Of a DNA stretch of 64,000 bases, positions 45,001 through 56,058 are shown one piece after another. Source of the DNA: Ulva prolifera (Eukaryota > Chlorophyta > Ulvophyceae > Ulvales > Ulvaceae); contig CM041199.1 of NCBI GenBank assembly GCA_023078555.1, positions 2,910,513 to 2,974,512 on the forward strand, read 5' to 3'. Positions within the stretch are counted from its first letter, which is position 1; every line of letters starts with the position of its first letter. The notes beneath the pieces are model-generated. The model saw nothing but the letters and a program-made list of their open reading frames with translations, ran no database searches and had not been told where the DNA came from. Both the position numbers and the translations under genes were made by a program.

Positions 45001-45243
45001 CTCGGCCCGGAAGACGCCGAGCGGGCCATCCGCGACGCCATCGTCGGCCGCACCAGCCTGCCCTGGGAGGGCCCACAGTCCGGGCCGCACCTCCAGAAGT
45101 TGCGGGGGCTCAAGAGAACGGTGCTGAAGTGCCTGGAGCGTGACCCGGTGCGGCGGCCGTCGGCAGAGGCTCTGTTGAAATCGTGGGACCACACCTTTGA
45201 CAACATGCAGACGCATGGGACGTTCCTCACTCGCGTCAACTAG
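42029..45243 (+). CDS. Kinase gene 2: membrane-anchored Ser/Thr protein kinase, possibly degrading
   Basis: Exon from ATG 42029 has two hydrophobic segments (AVLLSVILLAWPICIFF; LAALTFSMLLAGLQLV). It joins in phase to 42392 (VVMQALLGYDGRLTFW) and probably to an exon near 42640 with a third segment (LGILLAIASFLLVLF) and a Pro/Ala-rich region. Later exons: to 43330 (DLTQVDWTEFK); 43579-43750 (RRVGGQGLVQF); 43942-44175 (AAIKFY); 44406-44547 (HRDIKPGNIL, DFG); 44829-45243 (YAAPEV, DIWAIGV, RRPSAEALL). Compared with gene 1, three oddities appear: the base pair after exon 43750 is AT where genes 1 and 3 have GT; the exon at 44829 has two extra bases (GCACACG versus GCACG) that break the frame; and a frame change lies near 43120-43160. 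It may be a degrading copy or may use other splice sites. Confidence 0.7.
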
Positions 45244-46184
45244 GACTCGGTGCCGGTCTGCCGCGTAGGCGGCAATGGCCGAGACTCAGCTGAGAGTACA
45301 GTCATGCTACTGAGGTCAGGATCCGGAGTTCTGCTGGGCTTCACAACTTGAAGTTCTTGTTTTATTCTGTGTCTGCTCTAGACAGTGACCAATGTGGGCA
45401 TGTCCCCTCGTGTATCAGCGCCCCGCCAACCCAGCCCGCAGGCGCGCTAATTGGCATTCGTATGTATGTGAGCATAGATAGTAGTGCCTGAAATGTCAGG
45501 GCCATCTGAAGCTTATACAGGGGGGCTGCTGGGGCTGCTTTGCATGCAAGAGTTTTCAGCCCGTGTGCAGCGCTCGCCGAGGCCGCAGCAATGGTTGAGC
45601 TTTGTAGCATGTGATTTTCGACACACGACTTCCGCCTGGACCGTCCAGTGTGTCCGTGATCGTGACCGTCCATTGAAAGTGGCAGGCGATGCGAGGACCA
45701 CTAGTGCTGCTTGATGTTCCCATATGAGTCGTTCGGATCCTTCCCGGAGCTTCCTCCTGCCTTGTGTATTTTGTGTGACTGCCTTGTGATGCCCGCGGAC
45801 ATCGGCGCGCTTTTGGTCAAACTGTGCAGTTGTTGAAGCGCCTATATCAGATCAGCAAAAGAATTCTCTTCAACAGCTGTGGCCCGTATCTCTACAGATA
45901 GTTGCTTCGCACTGGCACTACACTTCGGGGTCCGTCTGAAATGTAGACTCTGAATGCATCAATCAGCAGTTCGATCGCAGACGAGACAGTATCAATAATC
46001 TGCACCACAATCGCGAACCAAAGGTCGACGGTTGATGTACGTACATTTGCATATGCAGAGGATATCCTTTAGCCACCGTTTGCAGGTGTCTCTCCGACCG
46101 AATATCTCGGAATCTCCGGATCCGCAACGAATCACGAATCGCGAGCGACCGTAAGAGCATCACAGTCAATGTGCGAACAAGTGG
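45244..46184. other. Host DNA without a recognised gene
   Basis: Between kinase gene 2 and the kinase 3 fragment. No open frame with known motifs was seen. Confidence 0.5.
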
Positions 46185-46298
46185 ATGCAGCGTGCGAGCC
46201 CAATCTGCTACCGCTACAACATCCTCTCCGCGGTCGAGCGCCGCGTTGGTGGCCAAGGTCTCGTCCAGTGCGCCAGCATCTCCGTCACCCAGGAGAAG
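46185..46298 (+). pseudogene. Kinase gene 3: single glycine-loop exon, truncated
   Basis: CYRYNILSAVERRVGGQGLVQ, then ISVTQEK, matches the glycine-loop exon of kinase genes 1 and 2, with a GTGCG donor at 46299. Similarity begins near 46204; upstream sequence does not match the other copies. Element C starts 17 bases after the exon, inside what would be the intron. Any further exons would lie beyond element C, outside the window, so the locus may be a fragment or a split gene. Confidence 0.65.
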
Positions 46299-46859
46299 GT
46301 GCGCCCCTGGCCCAGCACTAGGAGAATGGCGACACGGCGAAACGGATCCGGGTGTCGTCCGCCAGATTCCGAAAGTCCGTTCACTCTCTGATACCTCTCC
46401 GGCGTCATCGGAAGCGAGCAGTCGGATGGACCTTGGACTTTGGCACCGAATCATCCGCCGACCCAGGTATAATCTGCCGGACTGTGGACGTACCTTACCG
46501 CTGCAAGTGGCCTTGGCGTGTCTGTGCCGGCTGCCATGATACGAGGTCACTTCGGGCCAAGCCCGCGCTGACAGTGGATCGAATGATACTATTGGTTACT
46601 TTATTACTACACGCGTATCTGGAAACGACTGGATTGGACACGGTGCAGGTATATGTGGACCCATACTCATGGCAACTGACATCGACTTTGGGCAGGAGAC
46701 GAAGCTGGAGGCAGGCTCACAATAGCGGTGACTTTCTGCATCGCCCAAGATAGCGTTGGTCCGTGTTTCAGGCTCGGCAGCAGTCCATGTAGTGTTGGTC
46801 GTCGCCCTGTGAATGGTGGCCGGAAAAGCGTGCACATAGGTTCCTGGATGCGAATGCAT

Positions 46860-47225
46860 GCGGTGGTCCAGAGTGGCCATTCGGCGAATGGCCACTCTGG
46901 CGGAGTTACGTCATCATGCTCCAGGTAAGGCGTGCGCTCGTCAACCTGGACGCGAATGCATGTGATGGTCCAGAGTGGCCATTCGCCGAATGGCCACTCT
47001 GACGGGGTGACGTCATCGTCCTCAAGCAAATGTGTGAACTCATCCCGATTAGTACCTGGCTGCGAGTGCATACGCTGATCCAGAGCGGCCATTCGCCGAA
47101 TGGCCGCTCTGGCGGGATGACGTCATCGTGCTCCAGGTAACGAGTGAGCTCATCCCGATTAGTATCTGTATGCGAGTGCATGCGCTGGTCCAGAGTAGCC
47201 ATTCGCCGAATGGCCGCTCCAGCGC
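46860..47225. repeat. Left subterminal palindromic repeats of element C
   Basis: Four units as in element B, with core GGCCATTCGCCGAATGGCC (first unit with opposite centre, fourth imperfect, AGCCATTCG on one arm) and TGACGTCA or TTACGTCA after units 1-3. Upstream of ORF2 (start 47474). Confidence 0.85.
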
Positions 47226-47473
47226 GGTTGATCTCACCCCGCCCTACCCGAGTGATCAGGCGCCTTTGCATTCGGGGCCCCCAACTTGGGTCGTGCTTCA
47301 TGAAAGGGACAAACGGTGGATATTGTGTATGATACGGCTAACGTCCAGCGTTTGTAGTTCACCTGGCGTTTCAGTGCACCGCGTCCCTGCTGGCGTCGTA
47401 TTCCTTCGCCTAGCTGCGCTGCTCGTGACCAGTTACCGCATCCGGCAGTGACTAGAATATTTGTTTGCAAACA

Positions 47474-50400
47474 ATGGATCCGCGCCATGCTGCAGCAGTT
47501 GCAGGGCTGTCAAGTACCCAGAATGGGCCTACTTCCGCGCGCAGCGGAGACTTACTCGTCGGTCGCATGCGTACTCAGAGAATCCCTGTAGTGGGTACTT
47601 TGATTTCAAGGGACGGGCGTTTTACGGATCGTGCCCGCGTCGGCCGCAACGACGGTCCACTGTCCGGTCCTGGGGTGTCGGTGTGGTGGTCCCTGGGGGT
47701 GGTTCTGCGAGACGACGTGGTGGAGAGTCGGACGAGGGAGCTGGGTACGGCCAAGGAAGTGATTGTCACTACCTGTCTCGTGCTCTCCTCCTGGCTGCAC
47801 GAGCAGGCAATGCTCGTGTCCTCGTGGGAGGGCAAAGGGAAGACCCCACATGGCTGCCTGGTGCCCCGGCGGTGGAAGCCCCTGTTGGGAAAGACAGAGG
47901 TGTGTGTGCCCGGTGTGCTGGTGGATCAGCTGAGCGCGATCTGCATTTACTGCCAGTCCACTGACACGGGGCCCGGCTAACCTGTGGAGTGGGGCCAGGA
48001 CTCAGTGCCGCCATTTGTGCAGGTTGAGATCACCGGCCACGTATGTGAGTCTGGCCTCCCTAAGACCAGAATCACAGCGGAGAGAGATCCGGAGCTTCGC
48101 CAGCGGTTCGATCTCCTCAGATCAACGTGGGGGGAAAGCGAAAAGGCCCGGACCCCCCGCGTCCAGACGGTGTGCTCTCTGCACGCATGTTGTTATGTAA
48201 CGCAGTCACGTATGCTGTCCCCACATCGTGCGCGGCATGGCCTCCGCATTTGTGCACAAGTGACATGGGTGTTCTCGGTGCAGTGTATCATTGCTCCACC
48301 CCGCGACACGTCGTGTGGGCCTGGGCTTCCTTCATGTCTGGGCTGTCCCCTCATCGCACCAAGTTGTGGACAGCCGGAAAGGCGTCTCCCGCGGTGGAGG
48401 GTCACGGGTCCTCCAGGCACAGGGAGAGACCCACATCCAACCTCCCAGAGGACCTGAACCCGCTGGTGGCGTGGGTGCTGTATGAACACGCACACTACCT
48501 CCAGCTCGAGAGCATGGATGAAGATGAGCTCGAGCCGTGTCAGTCGATAGCACGACACATTGGGGACCGGTGCCACAGGATGTTGGCGAACACAAACGGG
48601 GTCCCTGCACAGCCGGTTTTCCAGCTGACCTCGGGCGTGCCGGTGTTAGCTGACATGCACACCTCGCACTCGGACCTCATCAAAGCTTTCGTGCGCTCCT
48701 GTGACTTTCCATGACTCCGGCATGGACAGGGGGACTGCCTATTGGTCTGTGTGCTGTCCTGTTCTACCAGGCATTTGTGCCTTATCGCATGCATGATCGT
48801 GGCCATGGTGCCCCGGGCCCTGTTTCTGTTGATCCCTCAAGTCTGGCCTGTCACCGGCCTGGGCTCGAGCTGTGTAGTCAGGTCTCTTTGCGTGCAGGAT
48901 GTCAAGATCCTCGGCGAGTTTGTCGCGGCGCTCGACAACTTAGGACCCTGGGTATTGGCTTATGCGGCGGAGCACCCTCTGTTTCATTGTGCAGAGGTGC
49001 GAGGTGCCACTGACCTGTACATGCCATCGAGAGCTGCGTGTCTGTGCAGAGCTGTATATGCTTTCTGTTGCCCGTCCCCCATTGTTGAGTATACCTGGAT
49101 CTCGCCGTGCAGGGTGACCGAGTAGCCCGAGCTCTCCGTCCGGCGTGGAGTTCTGTCCAGGCATTCAACTCCCACATCATGTGGGCATGTGAAGGGCTGC
49201 AGCTGACCTCTACGGAACTGGCGTCCTTCGCCACGAATGGGATCCACCTGTTCATGCATGCTTATCGGCGCCTCGTCGCCGCGGCTGTGACAGGGGACCC
49301 GGGGGCGCCTGTCCTGGAGAGGCGGCGTGTGCAGGACATTCCAGCCTTGGAGCCCAGCCTCCTGGATCCCGCCTTTGCCGCCATCCTGGTGTGCACGGTA
49401 AATACCAGCAGTGCGCTACCAACCTTTTCTTCTCCATTGTTCAGGATTCAGTTGTTACCTGCTGTAGCCCCGATGTGGGGCAAGACTCAGCTTTGCAGAC
49501 AGTGCTCTCGTCTGAACCACGCGGTGCATCCAGGTTTGGTGAAATCGGGGTATGGTCAGCCCGTTAAGAGGCTGGCCGACGACCTGATCCCCTTGTGCCC
49601 GCCCCACACGCTGTGGCACTGGGCGCTCAGGAGCTGGCGGTACCTTAGCGTGGGGCAGAAAGACACCGCGGGGAGCAGTTCCGGGAAATCAGCATCCCCG
49701 CCGGTTGTCCGCCTTAGGCCAGGATCATTCCCCGAGATCAAGGACTGGGATTATGCCGGCGCTGAAGAGCTTGCCAAGCTGTCCTTGGCCAAGGGGATGC
49801 AGAGCTCAAAGTGTTACATGTGCGAACCCCCGGTGATGGTCCCTACAGAGTCCAGGAGTGTCTCTTGCAGAACATGCTCCCTGCATGTTCAGTCGTATGC
49901 GACTGAGTACTGGCCATCGTGTCCTCCTGTTCTTTCACCAACGGGAGCATGTGCTGCTGTTAGTTGATCCAGAGTTGACATGCACGGGCCCTGGGACTAC
50001 CAGCGTGTTCTGTTTGTTGTTGGCGACTCCGGTTAATGTTACAGGGCGGAGCTCAATAACATTCCCGAAGGTATCCTCGCCACCCTGCCCGAGGACTTCC
50101 GGCAGCCGCCTGTCGTAGCACCCCAGCCTACCCCTGGGGCAGGGGGTGCCGGTGACACCCCTGCCTCTGGCCAGCGCAACCGTCGACGAACCGGGAAGCA
50201 CGAGGTAGCTAAAGCACGTACCAAGTCGCTAATGCTGCGTAAGATGGGGCTGCCACCAGCCAAGAAGGGGGACACAGCCGCTGGCGGCACCGATACCGAC
50301 GGCAGCGACACTCAGGAATCCGGTGGGGACAGGGGCACCACCCGCCCTGCGTCCAAGGTGGCCACAGGGCCAGAGGTGCTCGGCCTGGGTTCCGCTGCGG

Positions 50401-51928
50401 GACCGGGGCAGGGGGGGGCAGTCTCCCAGCCGGGGGGGGGGTGCGTGTGGCCGTCCCGCAGCGGCTGTGCCGGTCACGGCAGCGACAGGGGGGTTGAGCC
50501 TGACTGTGGGGCGGGGGGCGGTTTGGGGGGGAAAGCAGCGGCGGTGGCAGATTCGGGGGCGAAGGCGGGATTGAACCCCACTGTGAGGGTGGCAGCCACT
50601 GGGGGGGCTGCGGAGGCATTGCCAGTCACAGCGCTGAAGGCGGGACTGAGTCCCGTGGAGGGGAGGGCAGCGGGGGGGGGGGGACGCGGAGGCTACGGCA
50701 GGCTTGGCGGGGCAGGGCGGGTTGAGCCCAACGGTGGCGGGGGAGGCGGGGGGGGGGGGCCGCGGAGGCTACGGCAGGCTTGGCGGGGCAGGGCGGGTTG
50801 AGCCCAACGGTGGCGGGGGAGGCGGGGGGGGGGGGGCCGCGGAGGCTACGGCAGGCTTGGCGGGGCAGGGCGGGTTGAGCCCAACGGTGGCGGGGGAGGC
50901 GGGGGGGGGGGGGCGCGGAGGCTAAGGCAGGGTTGGCGGGGCAGGGCGGGTTGAGCCCAACGGTGGCGGGGGCGGGGGGGGGGGGGGGGGGGGGGGCTGG
51001 GGGGGGCCGGGCTGCGGAAGCTATGGCAGACATGGCGGCGCGTGGCGGGTTGAACCCACCAGTGGGGGGGGAAGTTGTGGGGGATTTTGCGGGGATCCCC
51101 TTGCAGGGTCAGGACGCTACCGGTCGTCCAGAAGTGGGCCCCTTTGGCCTGCCTGTCCCCGTGCCGGCGGGCGGACCGGAACCCGTCCCTACAGGGTTTA
51201 TGCAACCGGACAGTGCGGAAGGAAGTGGGGGTCTGGTGTACGATCCGGTAGCAGACGCCATGTTTGCAGATGCTCTCGCTGAGGCAGTGCTGTATCCGGA
51301 AGACCACTCCTCAGATGATTTCGGATCCATCAGCTTGGATGACGATTCGGATCGTTCTGACCCAGCGGACCCCCGCTGCGCTGTGCACGAAGTGGCGACA
51401 GAGGACCCTGAGACTAGGCCGTCCCAAATAATCTACCTGCACGATAGTTCGGGGTCAGTTCGTCTAACCGTGGACGAGTCCTTCGAGGAGCAGAAGACTA
51501 CCCTGCGCATGGCCGCCACTTTCGTATCTCCTCCGGGTGGTTCGGTCGGGCGTGCTGCTCAACTGCGGCTCATTGTCGTGGCAGTTGACCTGATGTTGGT
51601 AAGCACCGCCGGCATGGATTTGACTAAAGCGGAGCGCTTGGTCCGCATGAAGTCGATCATATCGGCGTACGGGCTCCAACCAGATGAAGACACTGTATCC
51701 GAAGTTGTGTCACTGATTCAGACGGTGCGCTCCTCCAAGCAAACTACCCCCGCCCCCCCCCCCCCCCCCCCCTGGCCAGTCTGTCGCATGGCCGTGGTGG
51801 GCCAATTCTCTACTCCCGCTCCCAAGGCAGACGTACAGAACCCACAGATGTTGACCGTGCAGGGACGCAATTCTACAGAGGGCAGCGAAGCCGTCCCAGC
51901 CCCGGATCCTGTGGTGAATACTGGTTGA
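47474..51928 (+). CDS. ORF2, unrecognised CACTA-borne gene, element C
   Basis: Same gene structure as ORF2 of B, starting MDPRHAAAVAGLSS at 47474. Conserved blocks at corresponding places: GTLISRDGRFTD; STPRHVVWAWASFMSGL; LLDPAFAAILVCTVNTS; TQLCRQCSRLNH; TLWHWALRSWRYL. The Gly-rich array has four units. The shorter poly-C tract near 51753-51772 puts the C terminus in a longer frame (QFSTPAPKADVQNPQ to APDPVVNTG, stop 51928) than in B. This may be the original end. No known domain. Confidence 0.65.
50680..51005 (+). repeat. Gly-rich tandem repeat in ORF2 (C), four units
   Basis: Four GTTGAGCCCAACG units near 50721, 50799, 50874 and 50950, followed by a G tract at about 50976-50996. One unit fewer than element B, with different G-run lengths. 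Confidence 0.9.
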
Positions 51929-52625
51929 TGAGCAAAGTCCCTGGGGGATGGGGGCCTGTGGTGAATACTGGTTGATGAGCTAAGTCCCTGGGGGATGGGG
52001 GTGCCGGTAGCACAGCTGCGTGGGAGTACACTTTAATGCGGCGTGCAGTGTCCGCTAAGCCATCACGCGTAGCACTTCCCGGCAGTATCAGCACAGTCAC
52101 TTTGTTAATGCAGATGCTACGGGAATACGTCACAATTCTTCCCAGTTCGGTACAGTGATGCAGCCCCGTCTACTAGTGTCATACGCTCTGCTATAATGCA
52201 GGGGTTCACCGTTGTACCCCTCTAATCCTACAGCGCCGACCTGGTGTAGCCGTTGAGGATTGATAGGATTTTTTACACGAAATAACGATTAGAATACTGA
52301 GTCGAACTCCGTACGCAAACTGTGGCGTCTTGTCTTCTGTAGACAATGTGTTCAGAACAGTTTCAGCTGTGCCTGCCTGGCAGCAGCCCGCAGCGCTGCA
52401 GATACACCGAGGTTCAGTGCAGCTGCAGCGAAATGGCATCACCTGGCCTGTGGCGTCGGAATGTCCCGGATGCCACCCTTCAGTGACTCATACACGCGTC
52501 TTCAGCGAAATAGCCATCAGCTTGTTATACTGCTGACTCAGGGTAGCCACTACCGGGCTCGCCTTCTCCAGGAAGGTGTCAAAGCGCGCCTGCAGGTACC
52601 ACTCCCTGCAGATCCAGCAGCTTCA
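51929..52625. other. Intergenic region between ORF2 and protease (C); conserved spacer at 52248-52442
   Basis: Contains the roughly 50-bp tandem duplication (51909-52003, also in B) and the conserved spacer (52248-52442) shared with B and, inverted relative to the genes, with A. A 37-base stretch present in B near 20590 is absent. No gene recognised. Confidence 0.7.
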
Positions 52626-55600
52626 TCAGGCAAAGGTCCCCACCGGGCCTCCAAGAGGGTGCCAGAGGATAGATGGTGACAATGCTGCGGTGGACATGGC
52701 AGGTGCATCGAGTCGCCCGCACCTCAGCCCCTCTTCGGAAAAGTCGTTGAATGGCGGTGTCGGGAGGTGGCGGTCCCACCTAGCGTCGGCTAGCATCTTG
52801 GTGCCGTCCTCGACTGATAAGTGTCCCAACTTGTCGCCCCCTCTCCCGCCTCGGTGCCACTCTTGAATGAGGGCTCGAGTGAGGACGATACGGTACAGCA
52901 CCGCGTGCTGCACCTTGACGCGGTTGGTGAGTAACAGGACCCTTCGAGTCGCCTCGACACCGTGGATGTCACTGCTGAACACAGTTCCCCCCTCCTGTCG
53001 CATGCGGTGGATGACGTCGCACACAGCGTCGGCCAGCATGCATGTGAAAATCCCGCAGTCGTGGCCGTTTGGTTGCTGCGGGGTTCCTCCAACCTGGACA
53101 CCATTGGGGGACGGTTATAATGCTAATGTTACGTCAACAGATCAGGTCCACCGCAGACCTTGGACGCGGGGTGGTTCCAAAGCAGTACGCTGTCCGGTTT
53201 CGGGCAGAGAGGGGGGGGGGGGGGGGGGGGGAGTCTGGTGGGCGCAATCAGAGGGTGCTGTTGTGTCAACGATTGCAGTCCATTTGGTAATATGCGCGAC
53301 TGTCAAGGGTCAGAGGACAGCATCTGTGTGGATGGTATCGCAGGCGAACAGTGGGACGTGAGCATTGTACCTTCGCCAACTTCAGGGTTATCCTAGCGGT
53401 GGATTCGGTCGGCCGGGTGGCCAGTCGGACGTTGTGTCGGCGGCCCACTGCTTTTACCCGAGGCCGGGTGGTAGATGGGGGGTCTTCCGGGGGGGAGGGG
53501 GCCCGGCCCTCGGGGCAGTCAAGCGCCATGCACAGAGCCTCACTCAAGACGTCCCTGGCCCGTTCAGCGGTCCCTGAGTCGGCGCTTTTCAGGCTGTCAA
53601 AGAACGACACAGTCGGCGCCTTATTCTGCTTCATACGCCCTGCATCAACGCTGAAACGTCAGTAGTGGCGTTCAGTGGGCGTCTGTTGGGGGGGGGGGGG
53701 GGGGGGGGGGTGGGGGGGGCATATGACAGTCCCTCGCACAGCAGGCTACCTCATCACATTGTCAGCTGCCGCGGGAGAGCGTACATGGGTGCCAGATGAC
53801 AGCCAACATCCAGTGGCTGTTCCGGGGAACAGGGACTAAGACGCATTCTTGCTCAAAGGTGTGAGCTCTGAACATCCACCGCCCCATAAATCTGGTGCGT
53901 CCGCTTGACCAGTCTGCGTCCGCATCCCCAGTACATATCCCAGCCATATTCTGGCTAGGCGTTGCAATGACGCCCTGCCCGGCCAGCGCGACACACCTAC
54001 TCAAGGCGTAGTCAACGTGTGCACTCTCGGCCCATGCGGTGGGCCAGCCTCTCGCGAGGGTGTCCAGACCGACTGTAACAGACACCCGAGCATCCCCAAA
54101 ATGCCCTAGCTGCAAGGTCACACCCCCCACCACATTCGGGAACCTCTCCCCATCCTCGTCGCCGGAGGACACTACGGTCGGTTCAGCTGCCTCCTGCGTC
54201 GTGTCGGCAGCGGATGAACCGGCGTCTTTGGAAGTGGACCCCCACTGCTGCTTCAGCTTGCCCGGAGGCTTTGCAGGGAGGTTTGTGACCCAATCCGGTG
54301 GCACCACCGGAGGGTGTGCCAGGAGGGACACAGCTGACAGCCGCGGCTTAACCTTACCGGCGGCCGAAGGCTGCGGGACGTCCGGGGCAGGAGGAAGTGC
54401 GGACAGGATAGGCCCCTCTTGACCGGGTGCTGGACAAGCAGGCTCCGGAGAGGACCGGAGCGGGGGGGGGGCCTCGCCGATGGAGCAGATGGCTGCACCG
54501 ACTGGGGCAGGTTGGGGCCCCTCGCTAGGGCCATCATCAGGGGTGACGGATGGAACCTGATTGGCAGCGTCCAGCCGTGGCGGCGGCAGACAGCCACTGG
54601 TCCGCGACGGCGACGGCGGCCTCACAGGGCCAACCGGCTGTGGGGACTGCGGGGGCAACGCCACAGGGGGAACCCCTACTGCAGCCGGCCCCTCTGGCGG
54701 CGGATGATCCCGGCTAAGGATCTGCGCTACGGCCGCAGCCCCCCCCCGTGCGGCACCCCGTGCCCCCCTGGGCAACCTAATTCGTGCGGGCTGCTGAAGA
54801 CTGGTGCCCCGATCTGCGCGCCCTCTACCCGGTGCCCGTGCCCCTCGTGCCTCGCCAACCCGCTGCTGCTGCCGCGGATGGGTGTGTCTGCCACGCCCCT
54901 GCCTTCGGTCACCCGGGCCTATACTGGTGGCGATGGACTCTGTTGGCGGCGGGGCAGCGACTGCACCCGGTCCTGGGGCTGTGGCGGTGCCTGTGACACC
55001 CCCAAGAGCGGCGTCGGGTCCCCCCCGGTCTTCACCGTCCGACCCGCCCGCCCCACCCCTATCTAGCTGTAACGCCAACATGGGCGCCTGCAGAGGCCCC
55101 ACCTGCACCTCGGAGCGAGGCCACTTAGGATTTGGAGTCCGTGCGAAGTTTGCCTCGCACTGTATCCACTCGCAGATCAAGTCTGTCCCGCCCGTGTGCC
55201 GCACACGTTCGAGCAGGCCGCCAGCGTCTTCTATGATGCCCGCGCCGACCTGGCAAGACCGGTACAGCACGATATCCTGTGGCTTGCACGGGGCCTTAGT
55301 ATGGACCGCGCGCTCGAATGCGATCATCCGGAGGTCGTGCCAGAGGGATTTCATCTTCTGCTCTACCCGCGCGGCGTGGTCGGCGGTTTGTGAAGCCTCT
55401 ACACTCTCCTTCATCGCCCGGATCGAGTCCAGGTACATTGCTAACCCTTCCCCCCCGGCCTCCACTATACAGCCCACCATGGAAACATCTACAGTCGTTA
55501 ATAGGTAGGCGTTGGCCATGAAGTCTATCGGGAACCCGGGCTTCCGGGTACAGATCGTTAGTGCTGGGATCGGCTGGCCAGGCGTCCAGTTACCCTGCAG

Positions 55601-55726
55601 GGCGGTTTCCAGGAACCGCTTGAAAGACGAGTCACACGAACGGTTACTACGAATTGTCGCAAGGTAGGCCCGCAAGTCCGCGTCCTTTATCATACTGGCA
55701 CACATCGTGTGGACTGTACACCGCAC
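52626..55726 (-). CDS. Ulp1-like (C48) cysteine protease, element C, apparently intact
   Basis: Starts near 55726 (MCASMIKDADLRAYL). N-terminal domain GNWTPGQPIPALTI, long Pro/Ala/Gly linker, then the protease: His in PRNSHWMLAVI (about 53805), Asp in VSFFDSLKSAD (exon within 53266-53634), and Cys in QQPNGHDCGIFTC (about 53060), the last with the family Q-x-N-x-x-DCG pattern. It reads through the position where B has a stop. The linker has about 33 bases more than B near 54345 (LSRGCQ versus the B join). Two G tracts flank the Asp exon and lie in predicted introns. Likely cleaves SUMO-like or other protein conjugates, by family; target unknown. Downstream of Tnp2 on the same strand. Confidence 0.75.
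53211..53719. repeat. Pair of poly-G tracts flanking the protease Asp exon (C)
   Basis: G tracts at 53211-53231 and about 53689-53719 (with one T) bracket about 460 bases that include the exon with the catalytic Asp. Element B has a single fused tract at this place and has lost the interval. Confidence 0.9.
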
Positions 55727-56058
55727 AGAAACGTTCTATCCGCGCTATCGCGACGCAGTCTTCCTACATCAACTGCATCAGACCTTGCACCTACCATTAA
55801 TCTGTCCGCTGGACCTGCGACGTGCACTAACAGACGACACCGACGCTTGAAGAGGGAGCGAAAGTGGCCACGAGCGCACGACGCAGGACGTGGGTTGTAT
55901 GGCTCCAACGAGGGTGGCGCCTGTAGACACGCACTGGCGGGGACTCTGGTCCCCCCCGTGGCCGTCTGGCAAGTATGGAAAATGCAAAGTGGGCACAACT
56001 GGGATTGCAGTCAACTGGGATTGCTGACGAAGGCATATGCGGCGGTGGTCTTGTACAA

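Noticed and set aside
53351-53665. Plus-strand open frames across the protease Asp exon in element C
   Set aside because: They are antisense to the exon that aligns with the element A protease (FDSL region).
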